Origin: Acanthaster planci
Lineage: Eukaryota; Echinodermata; Asteroidea; Valvatida; Acanthasteridae
Direction of reading: 5' to 3'
Length of the DNA: 64,000 nt
Assembly (NCBI RefSeq): GCF_001949145.1
Contig: NW_019091362.1
Coordinates: forward strand, 9,307,024 to 9,371,023
In this document: positions 44,201 through 50,720 of the stretch, piece by piece
Layout of the letters: each line of letters starts with the position of its first letter
How positions within the stretch are numbered: the stretch's first letter is position 1
The notes under the pieces: generated by a model
Database searches by the model: none
Seen by the model: the letters and a program-made list of their open reading frames with translations, nothing else
Told to the model about the DNA's origin: nothing
Translations under genes and position numbers: made by a program

Positions 44201-46947
44201 TTAAGTTTCAGCTGCAGTAAAACTGAAGATTACAATGTTGTCTTGGCGTGTTCTCCCTGTTAGCTACTGACCCAGCTAGTGAGCTTGTTCGTCACTTCTT
44301 GATCGAGCCTAATCCGCGAGGTGTTCGTCTCAAGGGCTGTGCTAATGAGCCAATCTTTGGCAGCCTGTCGGCACTCATTTATCAGCACACACTTACACAG
44401 CTAGCATTGCCTTGCAAACTTCTGCTTCCTGAATCAGGTATATTTTACCACATGTTGCCACATCATTAGTGTCAGATATTGATACCAACATTATTGCTTA
44501 ACACTGTCCATTATAAGTGTCTTGGAAAGGGGGTTGGAGTCACCATGTAGTCCATGTCTGTGGGGGAAGGAGCATGTGAAAAATGTGCATTTTGTATGTT
44601 TGTAATTTATGGACAGCCTCCAAGTTACCATGTGCCTATATGTTGTAAAAAATGCTATGGCTCACACCACAACAGGCATCAATAGACCTTATGCATTTAG
44701 GCAAATTTACAGGGCAAGGGTTTTGTATCACTACGATAGACGAGTAGAGTTTTGGTGCATTTATTGCTACTCAAGCAAAATAATGAAGGACAGCTTGTGA
44801 GACACAAGCAATGTATAAGGTCTCGTTTGGAATATGGCAGTGATCACAAGATTTGTCTTTGTCCGTATCTCAGATCCGTCTGGTGTGGATGCTACAGACA
44901 GTGCTATTGACCCTAAGTCGGCTCATGCCCTGCTGTCTCAGGGTGCAGGTAGGGTAGATGAAACTCCAGTCTCTTGGCATCCTGAGGGGAACCGGCTTGT
45001 TTTATCTTCTCAGAGCTGACAGGAAAGAAGGGGAGAATTCTGCCCCAAGTTTTTGACTCCATGATGACAGATGTTTGTGGAATTGGGGATGATATTAGAT
45101 GCAAGTGCTCAGCTTTTCTTGACCTTAATCAAGGTCCTGAGAGCAGTCATGTGCAGAATGTCATCCACTCTCGGTTGTATAAATAAAACAGATAGCTGTC
45201 ATACTCTGATTTGGTAATGTATTATACTATAATTCATGCTGAAGTTGTGTGACATTTCCTCATCATAAACTCCCAGTCTGCTCATGCTTTGCCAGACTGC
45301 ATCACTATAAAAAAATCCTGAGAAAGGTATTGTACAACTTCAGTGGTCGTGCCCACTTTAAGTTTTGTTTTCCCCCATTTCTTTCCTGTGTTTGCAGCTT
45401 GTAATGTCATCTTCCTTGGAATGATGGAGATGGAGTCTTTGACGGGGCCTTCCGCTGTACGCGAAGCCACAAATCGATTGATTAACCTCAAGGAGAAGCC
45501 CAAGAGGGTCGTCGTTCACTTCAAGGTGTCACTGAAGGGAATAACACTGACAGACAACCAGAGGAAGTAAGCCGACGATTGATCACAGTTGTTGTCATCA
45601 TCTCCTACTTAAGCTAAATCTGAAAATTGTCAGTTGATGCTGTGATACGTTATCTCTTCTCATCTGTAGCAGTGTTTGCGTGGACAATGGAGCAAGCCCA
45701 ATTCTGGCAACAGTACAAACCGCCTTTTTCCAAAAATTGAAACACGTTTGCGGCCAAAATGATTGCACCACACAGGCAATATGACACACTGTCTGAAGTC
45801 AGTAATTGTTTGATTGAACAGTTTGAAGAATGCATTAAATCCACTGACTTTAAACTTCATTCAATCATTAGATCCAAGCCAAAATGTTTGAGAAGTTTAA
45901 CAGTGTCAAAAGTACAAGATGTAGGTTGAAGAAGTTGCCTCTGCAAATGCAAGTTGCAAGAGTTTTTTTGTTTTTCTTTGATGTAGGTTGTTCTTCCGTA
46001 GACATTATCCTGTTCAGTCAGTCCTGTACTGTGGAATGGACTCAGGTGCAAGAAAGTAAGGCTCATATATTTCAACTTATCCCTTGCTTCTGTTTGGATT
46101 ATTTGCTTTATCGTTTGCTGCTGCTTTGAATGGCAGATTTGTCCAGATTATTCTAACACTGCAAAGGGTGGACGTTACTTTTACAAAATTACTGGTGATG
46201 CACAACAGTCAATGGCCTTTTGTACCGGTAGAACGGGAACATTTTTGGTACAAAGTGACACCAACAGAGCTGCAGGTACATGTGATCGTGTATCGTGGGT
46301 TTTTAATTCACTGCACCTTTCGTTGTGTGTTTCTGTAGATGGAAAAGGAAAGATGGGGTTGATGAGACGCAAGCTAGGTAAGTACTAGTACTACGGCTTG
46401 TTTCAGAGCTGTGGAGAAAACTCGGCCCTGAAGTTTGGGACAGAGTCAAGGTGGAGTGATAAGAGCAGAGTCTTTTTCAGGAGAGTGCAAACTTGATTCT
46501 TCACGTTGTGTAGACTAATTAAATGACCGGTTAGAAGGCATTGCTTCTATGGTGCCGTGCTTCTGCCCAGGTTATACACGTATGTACACTTGACTCTCTG
46601 ATTAATCGGGTGTTCACAGTTTGTGTGTGCACCGTAGATGTGTGTGTGGCTTCACCACATGAACATCATCTCTGTGGATCAGTCTACACTAAATCCAGCT
46701 TTTCAAGGTTATTGGTAGAGCATTCTAAAACACTAATACATGTACTTCGGTATTGGTCACTGCATCAATGTACATTTTTTGTTAAATTTTCTTTCCCTTC
46801 AGGATCTTCGGTTTTATCAGCCGCAAGCCGGGCTCCAAGACGGACAACCAGTGTCATTTGTTTGCCGAGTACGAGATGGAACAACCAGCATCAGCCATTG
46901 TTAGCTTTGTAACCAAGGTGCTTCTGGGCTCTTCCGCGCAATCCTAG
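5098..46947 (+). CDS. Tensin (C1-PTP-C2-linker-SH2-PTB), multi-exon gene, 5' end missing
   Basis: Whole traced coding span; the 29 exons are listed separately. Joining them gives 8151 nt, 2716 codons and a TAG stop, with every intron GT..AG and every phase consistent. Domains in order are a C1 zinc finger (10-56), a tensin/PTEN-type phosphatase domain (about 105-300), C2 (300-450), a disordered linker (450-2424), SH2 (2433-2552) and PTB (2577-2710). This order, with an N-terminal C1, is that of tensin-2 among vertebrates, though invertebrates usually have one tensin, so I give no paralogue symbol. Tensins act at integrin adhesions: the PTB binds beta-integrin tails and the SH2 binds phosphotyrosine. 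The visible protein is much longer than vertebrate tensins (roughly 1400-1800 residues), mainly because of the linker. The first coding exon is not seen: the exon at 5098 is entered at phase 0 from an acceptor. Identity is very secure; the completeness of the linker exon set is less so. Confidence 0.93.
5448..5520 (-). tRNA. tRNA-Thr(GGT)-like sequence, probably repeat-derived
   Basis: Read on the minus strand this is 73 nt and folds as a cloverleaf: a 7-bp acceptor stem GGCTGGG/TCCAGTC (with wobbles), D stem GCTC/GAGC, anticodon stem CTGGT/TCCAG with one mismatch, loop ACGGTAT, 5-nt variable loop, T stem GCAGG/CCCGC around TTCAAAT, discriminator A. Box A (TAGCTCAGTTGG) and box B (GGTTCAAATCC) are both good. 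The anticodon would be GGT (Thr), but position 33 is C instead of the near-invariant U and there is a T-stem mismatch. Being in an inverted pair, it is more likely a tRNA-derived repeat than a working tRNA. Confidence 0.45.
5551..5621 (+). pseudogene. Degenerate tRNA-Thr-like copy (right arm)
   Basis: Plus-strand partner of the tRNA-like sequence at 5448-5520. It is 71 nt, keeps box A and box B and the GGT-like loop, but has a mismatch in the acceptor stem (GGCGGGG/TCCAGTC), a broken anticodon stem (TTGAT/TCCGG) and a variable loop 2 nt shorter. Clearly decayed. Confidence 0.6.
5998..6035 (+). CDS. Tensin exon: middle of C1 zinc finger
   Basis: A 38-nt micro-exon between the acceptor ttcacag and the donor gtgagt. 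It completes Val39 and encodes Cys40, His45 and Cys48, giving the C-X2-C-X4-H-X2-C part of the finger. Exit phase is 0. It lies just downstream of the tRNA-like palindrome at 5423-5646. Confidence 0.88.
6904..6917 (+). promoter_or_regulatory. CTCF-consensus-like site
   Basis: CCACAAGAGGGCAG fits the core CTCF pattern CCAnnAGnnGGCRS. It is followed by TCTTGTGG at 6924-6931, so the left half is also inverted. Occupancy is unknown and a single match can arise by chance. Confidence 0.3.
9720..10290. repeat. G-rich minisatellite, 34-35-bp unit
   Basis: A degenerate tandem array strongly G-rich on the plus strand, with the sub-motif GTAGGAGATGGAT recurring at 9941, 9976, 10005, 10039, 10073, 10108, 10142 and 10177, mostly 34-35 bases apart. 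Units also contain GGGATGATGGG. The array includes the only N of the window (9951). Open frames across it on both strands (long Pro/His/Ser strings) are artefacts of the repeat. Confidence 0.85.
14933..14971 (+). CDS. Tensin exon: end of C1 zinc finger
   Basis: A 39-nt exon (13 codons) with acceptor tttttcag and donor gtgagt. It opens with V-T-A-A-C, which places Cys56 exactly seven residues after Cys48 and so closes the C1 pattern. That fit supports joining it across the 8.9-kb intron. The remaining residues start the spacer before the phosphatase domain. Confidence 0.85.
14972..21475 (+). other. Tensin intron, 6.5 kb
   Basis: No exon recognised. A short CpG-richer patch lies at about 16460-16700 (several CGCG and ACGCGT), and a degenerate duplicated A/T-rich segment at about 20070-20300. 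The rest is ordinary AT-rich intron with TACATGTA palindromes. Confidence 0.55.
20070..20305. repeat. Diverged tandem duplication, about 110 bp per copy
   Basis: Two neighbouring segments share the order TTCTGTT-GATTT, TTTG-GCCC/ACCC-AAA, GCAG-AAAA, TTTCCA, CGAA-CCTTAAAAAGA and a purine-rich A tail (about 20078-20175 and 20198-20300). The A-rich tail after each copy suggests old retroposed units or a simple duplication. Confidence 0.4.
21476..21520 (+). CDS. Tensin exon: C1-to-phosphatase spacer
   Basis: A 45-nt exon (15 codons, about residues 65-79, polar and Gln-rich) with acceptor gattgcag and donor gtaagt. Both ends are phase 0, so it could be skipped without changing frame and may be alternative. 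Support comes from splice sites and open frame only; there is no domain in it. Confidence 0.6.
21521..24009 (+). other. Tensin introns on either side of the 23536-23609 exon
   Basis: Introns of 2015 and 400 bases. They contain simple poly-G (22922-22931), an (A)n-rich stretch near 22115-22150 and TACATGTA-type palindromes. No other exon or RNA gene was recognised. Confidence 0.5.
23536..23609 (+). CDS. Tensin exon: spacer just before phosphatase domain
   Basis: A 74-nt exon with acceptor gatacag and donor gtaatc, encoding about residues 80-104. Its exit phase (2) fits the one-base start of the next exon, which is clearly phosphatase-domain sequence; this is the main support. It contains an in-frame ATG, so it could alternatively hold a start codon for a shorter isoform lacking C1. 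Confidence 0.7.
24010..24077 (+). CDS. Tensin exon: start of PTEN-like phosphatase domain
   Basis: Encodes residues 104-127, including the family-typical opening [13 protein letters not shown], equivalent to the D-L-x-Y-I/V-T-E-R-I start of tensin/auxilin/PTEN phosphatase domains. The acceptor is ctgtgtag and the donor gtaaat. Entry phase 2 and exit phase 1 agree with both neighbours. Confidence 0.92.
24367..24515 (+). CDS. Tensin exon: phosphatase domain core
   Basis: Encodes residues 127-176. It includes the conserved SFPAG segment, [20 protein letters not shown] and an N-P turn, recognisable from tensin family alignments. The acceptor is ccatcag and the donor gtttgt, a weak but GT donor. 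An intron of 437 bases separates it from the WPD-loop exon. Confidence 0.95.
24953..25075 (+). CDS. Tensin exon: WPD loop and catalytic-cysteine exon
   Basis: Encodes residues 177-217, starting VYDLGWPDH, which carries the WPD-type loop, and ending VVLHCK. Cys216 (codon 25070-25072) is the position of the catalytic nucleophile in PTEN. Tensin-1-type proteins have Asn here while tensin-2 keeps Cys, so this protein agrees with tensin-2. Phase 0 at both ends; acceptor cccaag, donor gtacat. The signature continues in the next exon. Confidence 0.95.
25570..25634 (+). CDS. Tensin exon: rest of phosphatase P-loop
   Basis: Encodes GGRGPIG and the following helix with YMNYINI (residues 218-239). Together with the previous exon the signature reads HCKGGRGPIG. 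In the C-X5-R motif the Arg position is Pro (codon 25582-25584), so the invariant phosphate-binding Arg is missing and the domain is probably catalytically dead or very weak. Acceptor cttacag, donor gtaagt. Confidence 0.95.
26200..26396 (+). CDS. Tensin exon: phosphatase C-terminal helices
   Basis: Encodes residues 239-305. It has the tensin/PTEN-family stretches [24 protein letters not shown] and [16 protein letters not shown], which link the phosphatase and C2 domains. Acceptor accttcag, donor gtaggt. Confidence 0.96.
26663..26735. repeat. Inverted repeat with 18-bp arms (MITE-like)
   Basis: Arms 26663-26680 and 26718-26735 are near-complementary (AGAGCTAGGTCTAGGTCT against AGACCTAGCCGTAGCTCT). 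The segment around CAATAGACCTAGCCGT recurs at about 62751-62766 with similar flanks (an AAATnCGTG-type sequence before it and ACATG-CCT-AG after it), so it is a dispersed repeat family. Confidence 0.5.
26891..26951 (+). CDS. Tensin exon: start of C2 domain
   Basis: A 61-nt exon encoding [20 protein letters not shown] plus two bases of a Tyr codon. The donor is the strong gtgagt at 26952 rather than the gtttag seen five bases earlier: the Tyr completed by the next exon matches the family's TSG-I/V-Y sequence. Acceptor tggtctag. Confidence 0.94.
27630..27832 (+). CDS. Tensin exon: C2 domain core
   Basis: Encodes residues 325-393, including [27 protein letters not shown] and FQKSDLDDA, the signature of the PTEN/tensin C2 domain, which contacts membranes without calcium. 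Acceptor tgttacag, donor gtgagt. Confidence 0.97.
27944..28114 (+). CDS. Tensin exon: end of C2 domain
   Basis: Encodes residues 393-450: [15 protein letters not shown] and [14 protein letters not shown], closing the C2 domain as in other tensins. Acceptor ctccatcag, donor gtaagt. The following 694-bp intron carries a TTAA-flanked MITE (28320-28744). Confidence 0.97.
28316..28748. mobile_element. Second TTAA-flanked MITE, about 425 bp
   Basis: TTAA at 28316-28319 and 28745-28748 flanks imperfect terminal inverted repeats beginning CCCC-AAAAGAG on the left and CCCTCAAAGAG when the right end is read on the minus strand. The inside is non-coding and includes a short run of A at 28671-28681. It sits in the intron between the last C2 exon and the linker. 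Confidence 0.5.
28809..29380 (+). CDS. Tensin exon: proximal linker with LD-type motif
   Basis: Encodes residues 450-640, Pro/Ser-rich and probably disordered. Near the start is DGSLYAEV, equivalent to the DGSLYA-V segment that follows C2 in vertebrate tensins. Near the end, LDDLLRGI (29306-29329, residues 616-623) fits an LDxLLxx[LI] helical motif of the kind that binds talin or FAK-type bundles in paxillin. The reading frame runs on to a stop past 29380, but phase and the donor gtacag place the exon end here. Confidence 0.93.
29381..30025 (+). other. Tensin intron, 645 bp
   Basis: Contains a TTAACCCTTAACCCTTA stretch at about 29474-29490 but no matching right end, so no element is called. 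Nothing else recognised. Confidence 0.5.
30026..31013 (+). CDS. Tensin exon: linker with twin WL/coiled-coil-like motifs
   Basis: Encodes residues 641-970. It is Pro/Gln-rich with two similar short charged helices: [15 protein letters not shown] (Trp856) and [15 protein letters not shown] (Trp924). YAEI and YAVT give further tyrosine motifs like the YAEV of the previous exon. Acceptor cgtttag, entered at phase 0; donor gtgatt, exit phase 1. No known catalytic domain is present. Confidence 0.9.
31014..33240 (+). other. Tensin intron, 2.2 kb
   Basis: Holds a T-rich degenerate stretch (31755-31885) with repeated ATTTTCTG/GATTTTTCTG-type words, and a palindromic cluster around TGTACATGTACA (31977-31990). 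No exon recognised; the long antisense open frame across 31616-32167 has no protein-like composition. Confidence 0.5.
33241..33583 (+). CDS. Tensin exon: linker
   Basis: Encodes about residues 970-1084, polar and Pro-rich with [11 protein letters not shown] and [13 protein letters not shown]. The acceptor is gtgaag, with a T/A-rich tract further upstream; the donor is gtaaga. Phases 1 in and 2 out agree with the exons on each side. The frame is open further upstream, so the exact acceptor is slightly uncertain. Confidence 0.82.
33584..34982 (+). other. Tensin intron, 1.4 kb
   Basis: Contains a T-run/G-run junction at 34655-34672 and TACATGTA palindromes (33930-33953). It ends in the pyrimidine-rich NAGNAG acceptor. 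No gene recognised. Confidence 0.5.
34980..34985 (+). promoter_or_regulatory. Tandem NAGNAG splice acceptor
   Basis: The intron end reads CAACAATCAGCAG, giving AG at 34981-34982 and 34984-34985. Both acceptors keep the frame and differ by one codon (Arg or none) at residue 1085. Tandem acceptors of this kind are often used alternatively. Confidence 0.55.
34983..37405 (+). CDS. Tensin giant linker exon (about 2.4 kb)
   Basis: Encodes about 807 codons, residues 1084-1892, almost entirely low-complexity Ser/Thr/Pro/Gln/Asn/His sequence with no recognised domain. It includes [15 protein letters not shown], many R-x-x-S sites and repeated LPR(S/N/D) segments. The start is a tandem NAGNAG acceptor (cagcag at 34980-34985), so the exon may start at 34983 or 34986; both keep frame. 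The donor is gtgagt. Such length in a single exon is unusual for this gene, whose other exons are mostly under 350 nt. It may be optional: skipping it would keep phase badly (2 in, 1 out), so it is probably constitutive or paired with others. Confidence 0.88.
37793..38010 (+). CDS. Tensin exon: linker
   Basis: Encodes residues 1892-1964, with [20 protein letters not shown] and YYDPPSNRV. Strong acceptor cctttcag, donor gtaagt. No domain assigned; the Tyr-rich segment could hold phosphorylation sites. Confidence 0.87.
38855..39053 (+). CDS. Tensin exon: linker, structured-looking segment
   Basis: Encodes residues 1965-2031. It is less Ser/Pro-biased than its neighbours, with [23 protein letters not shown] and [10 protein letters not shown]. 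The density of Trp and Tyr suggests a short conserved linear or folded segment rather than random linker; I do not recognise it. Acceptor ttgtacag, donor gtgagt. Confidence 0.88.
39499..40534 (+). CDS. Tensin exon: linker with repeated VERVP and YPT-SDR motifs
   Basis: Encodes residues 2031-2376. It contains VERVPTPV and VERVPVAS, and a tandem pair YPTYSDR (40350-40370) and YPTFSDR (40398-40418) within Pro-rich surroundings, suggesting small internal duplications. Codon use is GC-richer than the surrounding introns. Acceptor ttcacacag, donor gtagga. Confidence 0.92.
40750..40880. repeat. Short inverted-repeat-bounded CpG-rich segment
   Basis: Ends TGGTGGCACAA (40751-40761) and TTGTGCCACCG (40870-40880) are complementary in 10 of 11 positions. 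The inside is unusually rich in CGCG (GCGCGCG at 40781-40787 and ACGCGCGGG at 40833-40841) and holds a CCAAT. No clear target duplication, so mobile origin is only possible. Confidence 0.35.
41890..42050 (-). mobile_element. tRNA-derived SINE (minus strand)
   Basis: Read on the minus strand, it starts near 42049 with a tRNA-like head: box A-like TGGCAGAGTGG, then box B-like GGTTCTATTCC (one mismatch to GGTTCGANTCC), then a body with TGGGTTTT...CCCAGTATA and GGGGTTTTCCTCCCAC. The GTTTTCCTCCCAC-type body is common to several metazoan tRNA-derived SINEs. It ends 30 bases before the exon at 42081, so it occupies the region where a branch point would lie. Confidence 0.7.
42081..42226 (+). CDS. Tensin exon: end of linker before SH2
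   Basis: Encodes residues 2376-2425, including [21 protein letters not shown]. Acceptor ccttttag, donor gtaagg. The apparent open frame upstream of 42081 is a tRNA-derived SINE (41890-42050) and is not taken as coding. Entry phase 2 and exit phase 1 match both neighbours. Confidence 0.88.
42227..43658 (+). other. Introns around the first SH2 exon
   Basis: Introns of 668 and 686 bases. No repeat or gene recognised beyond scattered short palindromes. Confidence 0.45.
42895..42972 (+). CDS. Tensin exon: start of SH2 domain
   Basis: Encodes residues 2425-2451, with [16 protein letters not shown], the W-Y-K-P-x-I-S-R-x-E/D start typical of tensin SH2 domains. Acceptor gtgtag, donor gttagc, weak but GT and phase-consistent. 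Confidence 0.94.
43659..43787 (+). CDS. Tensin exon: SH2 phosphotyrosine pocket
   Basis: Encodes residues 2451-2494. FVVRDS carries the invariant SH2 Arg (about residue 2466) that binds phosphotyrosine, followed by [11 protein letters not shown]. The pocket looks intact, unlike the phosphatase site. Acceptor tttgtag, donor gtacgt. Confidence 0.96.
43855..43930 (+). repeat. tRNA-related SINE fragment (candidate)
   Basis: Contains a box B-like GGTTCTAATCC at 43904-43914 within a T-arm-like context (TGGGTTCTAATCCG) and an upstream CTCAT loop-like stretch. Box A is weak and no body is evident, so it would be a decayed SINE head. Confidence 0.35.
44264..44437 (+). CDS. Tensin exon: second half of SH2 domain
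   Basis: Encodes residues 2494-2552: [34 protein letters not shown] and [11 protein letters not shown]. These match the tensin-type SH2 end, in which the LIE-x-x-x-x-G-V-R-L-K-G segment is characteristic. Acceptor ctgttag, donor gtatat. Confidence 0.97.
44874..44948 (+). CDS. Tensin exon: SH2-PTB connector
   Basis: Encodes residues 2552-2577, acidic then Ala/Leu-rich, joining SH2 to PTB. Length is 75 nt, so it can be removed without a frameshift. Acceptor tctcag, donor gtaggg. Support comes from splice sites and phases. Confidence 0.85.
45398..45566 (+). CDS. Tensin exon: start of PTB domain
   Basis: Encodes residues 2577-2633: [20 protein letters not shown], then [19 protein letters not shown]. 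This is the first part of the tensin PTB domain, which binds NPxY/NxxY tails of beta integrins. Acceptor tttgcag, donor gtaagc. Confidence 0.97.
45987..46055 (+). CDS. Tensin exon: PTB domain, middle
   Basis: Encodes residues 2633-2656: [18 protein letters not shown], equivalent to the RRHYP strand and following turn of tensin PTB domains. Acceptor atgtag, donor gtaagg. Entry and exit phase are both 2. Confidence 0.95.
46339..46377 (+). CDS. Tensin micro-exon: PTB loop
   Basis: A 39-nt exon encoding the short variable loop [12 protein letters not shown] between the RKW start and the IFGF strand. Acceptor ttctgtag, donor gtaagt. Skipping it would retain the frame and shorten the loop. Confidence 0.88.
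46803..46947 (+). CDS. Tensin last coding exon: end of PTB and stop
   Basis: Encodes residues 2669-2716: [20 protein letters not shown], then [20 protein letters not shown] and a short tail ending in TAG at 46945-46947. The H-L-F-A-E-x-x-x-x-Q-P-A-S-A-I-V sequence is diagnostic of tensins. Acceptor cccttcag. The exon continues into the 3' UTR. Confidence 0.97.
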
Positions 46948-48781
46948 TCTGCAATACTGTGACAAACTGTGTCCATTTGTAAGTTTGATCGTCAATCCTT
47001 CCATTGTATAAAGTGTGCAAGCCGTGAAAGCCCCCTTTGTTGCTTGAAAAACTGCATGCACATATGTTACACACAAGAGAATGCAATTGTGAGTATTACA
47101 GTCCAGCACATTTCCTTAACACCAAATCAAGGAGATTCTGTCATATTTCTTGGAGTAACTTGGAGCGGTCTCAGTTGAAACACCCAAACAAATTGTCATC
47201 ATAAGTCCATATTAATTGCTCCCTGACATACAAAAGCCGTGGCAAAAACACATTTGCAAAATGAATTACTTGTAGTTTTGTCCTGGTTCTCCCTTTCCCA
47301 GTTTGTAATCTCAACTTTAATAGAATTCTGCTCAAATTCTCTGACGTCATCCATTACGAGTTCTCCCGTGCTGTGACGAAGACGTTACGAGCATCTTACA
47401 TCAAGGATATCCCCTCAAAATCAGGCTGTGAGACGGTTCAGGATGACAGCCAGGTACAGAGGAAGGGATTGACAATACTCAAGGCACACATGGCACATTG
47501 GTATGGTGGTAGTGAATGTTGGCAGAAGGACCAGCAGAGCAGGCTTTTAAATATGGATAAATTTAATGAAAGAAACGGGTAGTCTGTTTGAATGGTGTAT
47601 TAGTGATCATGTAAATAGAACCAAATACATGACATGCAACAGATTTACTGCCAAATATGTACATATTTTAAGTATGACAATAACTCTGGATTTTGTGTAC
47701 ATGCAAGTCCACATTGAGAAACATCCTATACATTTACAAGTATTATGCAAACTTTGTCAAAAGCGAACAAAACAAGCTCAACTCAATTTAAATGCATATT
47801 TTTGAATTCTAAATTATGAAAATCTATATTCTTATCTAATAGAAAAGGGTAAAATAGTCCTGAAGACCTGTATACGAATAGGTTTCTCATTTTCATTGTT
47901 TCAGTTTGCGAGTGATATATTTACTTTGCCAAAGGGTTGGACATGTAGATACAATTATGAGTGAATGGATTTGACTTTGTATTCAGTCGGAAGTGTGCTG
48001 GATTTAGAAAATGTTTGTCATTTGTATTGCAAAAATCTGAACAAAACAGTTGGCTTTGTTATTACTTCTTAATAGAAAAAAATGGATCATACCTTACAAG
48101 TTGCCCTTCACATATCCTTCAGGACTGGAGAGATATTAAGGGATTCTCTAGATGATACCTTGCTGTACACGTATTTTGTTTTACTCTTGGATTGTCATGG
48201 ATGCGACTTGATAGTTTGTGTCAAACTGTGGTAACACTGAGATCAGTCCTGTTTTCCTTGTACAGTAAAATTTGTCATCATTACATTTCCTGCCCTAGCT
48301 TTGAGTCATACATGTATGCATGCTGGGGTATAGAGCATTTTTGCAATATGTCATTTAGACGAGTAGCAGTGGTGTAATCGACTTCAAATTTTTGCTTGTA
48401 TTAAAGCAGAAAAAGTGAAAATTTTAATGAACAACTTCCAGCCTATTTTCATGCATAACATTTTAATGTGCTTCTTAAAAAGCTGTCTAAATGGGCACAT
48501 GTAGTTTGGTGTATTGAGTTAAGCTTTTTTGGGAATGATATTGAAACATTTTCACAAGGCAAATCAAATAGATTTCAACAGATGCGTTTTGTTGCAGATT
48601 ATTTTCAAAGGCCAACACCTTTTGTTAAGAATAGACAGTATATAGAGACATAACATTGTTGCATATGAAGAAATGCTCAAAATGTTATCGAGTACTGTGC
48701 AAAACACTGAATTGATGTTTGACATCTTTCAAATATGTATTCAATTTTTAGGAAGGGACTGGTTTTGGATTTTTATTATTG

Positions 48782-48787
48782 AATAAA
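48782..48787 (+). terminator. Candidate poly(A) signal AATAAA (proximal)
   Basis: Canonical hexamer about 1.84 kb after the stop codon in AT-rich sequence. Use of the site cannot be judged from sequence alone. Confidence 0.35.
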
Positions 48788-49361
48788 AGCCTTTGCTTAA
48801 TAACAAACATTTAACTGATTTGAAATTTCTAAGTAAAAATGTTAAATCATTTTTATTGGAATGGAAAAAAGATCTTTAACTATGAATTTGTATTTGTGAA
48901 GAAAAATGATCGATTAATTTCAGTTACGCTGCCAACATTTTGCATGAGATTTGTTGTACATATTGATTTTGTAGTCAGATCTGACTGCATTTCAGTAGGG
49001 TTACTGAATTTTCAATATTGCTATGGGACGGCATGATGTGATTTGCATAAATTTAACAAATATGAGAATATTTTTTTAGCATTAACTGTAGGTGAGACCA
49101 GTTACTCTTGCAGCAATCTTCGTTTAATTTCTACTGGATGAACATGCACCCAAAAAAGTACACAAACTATAGACAAAAGATCTATTGACCGCTTCAGTCT
49201 ACGATTCTCCCTTGAAATTCATGAAGTTCATGGATTGGTACTGTCTATCAATGAATGAATTGATGGGGGTATACACAGCTCAATAGGTTATTTTCCTATT
49301 TATTTTAACTCTCATGAAAAACCCATTTGTGATACCACAGACTCTCACTCTTAATGAAGTA

Positions 49362-49367
49362 AATAAA
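49362..49367 (+). terminator. Candidate poly(A) signal AATAAA (middle)
   Basis: Canonical hexamer about 2.4 kb after the stop codon, followed within 30 bases by a T/G-rich stretch (49381-49410), which fits a downstream element. My preferred end, with modest confidence. Confidence 0.4.
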
Positions 49368-50683
49368 GGTGAAGATTTTATGAGTGTTTCTTTTGCTTTA
49401 TAATTTCTTGTACCAAATGACCTGGATATTAAAAAAATTATATTATTGGGAGTTACACATGTAGGTCTTCATATGGGAAATCCCTTTGTTGATTGTCACG
49501 TTATCTAAATATTAATTTGACTTGCCTCATTAAGTTTATACTTAATAAGTTAGAAAATACAGAGTAAAAAGGGTATCGTAATATTGTTTGGACTTTCATT
49601 TCTTTCAGTTTGTTTTCTTTCATCAGAATTATGGCTAATTGTATTAACATGCATTGTACATGAAATGTTTTAATGCTGACAAAACCATATTGTTGATTTG
49701 TGAGGAATTCATATCTTGTTATAATCACCGCTTTGTGAGACATTACATGTACATCTATTGTAGACTGGTTAAGGTCAACCACCTAGCTGTCAGCATTATT
49801 TATTGTGCCTTCTTACCCAGTAGTAACATTTAAAAGCACCACCAGGCTAGGTTACTTTAGCCCCAAATGATATGAAAGTCATATACTAATGGCAACATCA
49901 GCTTCTGCTTGAAGCTGCACCACAAGGCTATGCAAAGGCTCCATTGTAAATACATATTTATATCGTGCTCGGCGAAGAAAGCTACAAAACACATGTAGGC
50001 CAAATTAAGCCCAGTGTTGCAGTTCACCAGTGTGGCGCATATACCAGATGAGAATTAAGTTATCAAGATGACAGGTTCCCAATTGCGTATCTTGTCACAA
50101 AGAATATTTGAAATTGTTTGATATGACTTAGGACTGAATAGTTAGTACGCGCTGTACTTTCCTGGGATAGATGTTAAATGTGCAATTCCCCAACACCCAC
50201 ACACTTTGTACCTGTACTGTTACACCTCAGTATTTATTTGTTTAGTCCAACATGACTGTTGAAAACTCGCCACCCAAAAGTAACCTAAACAGCAGTGTAG
50301 GTTCAACAAGATAAATGAAAAATCACACTTTTATCATGGCACTTCCGATTTTCAGAACTATTCGATTTGTCAGGTTTTTTAAATAGACTTTAATGATCCT
50401 TGAGCAGAAGTTAGCTGAAACAACCCAAATGTTTGTGGGTGTGTCGTTTTCTACTGAAATTAACCAAATATTTAATGAACTTTTTTTTTAGTGCAGACTG
50501 AATGTGACAACTAACATCCTATTAGTAGCGACTGCAATTCTACCGGTGTTTTAGTCACCTTTAATTACAGCATTATTTACCATTAATACACCTGTGGCAG
50601 TTTTTAGATCCTTCCTTGATGGTACTTCAAGCCTGTTATTCTGTAAAAATGCCCAATTACTTAATAGACCCCAATGTGTTGAA

Positions 50684-50689
50684 TAAACG
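50684..50689 (+). terminator. Candidate poly(A) signal AATAAA (distal)
   Basis: Canonical hexamer about 3.7 kb after the stop, followed by a TGTGTGTC-type GT-rich stretch at about 50713-50722. Beyond it, sequence character changes to repeat-derived DNA. Confidence 0.35.
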
Positions 50690-50720
50690 TGAATTTACAC
50701 TTTCAAGCATTCAATGTGTG

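Larger units (their letters stand above)
43931..46802 (+). other. Introns of the SH2-PTB region
   Basis: Introns of 283-476 bases between the last exons. Nothing recognised apart from AT-rich sequence and an ACCGGTA palindrome near 46223. Confidence 0.45.
46948..50720 (+). other. Probable tensin 3' UTR, AT-rich
   Basis: The AT-rich stretch after the stop has no credible coding frame. Candidate AATAAA poly(A) signals lie at 48782, 49362 and 50684; the last is followed by a GT-rich stretch around 50710-50725. Four UGUA[AC]AUA sites that fit the Pumilio-binding consensus occur at 47610, 47658, 48955 and 49945. Where the transcript really ends cannot be told; it may stop near 49380 instead of 50720. 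Confidence 0.5.
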
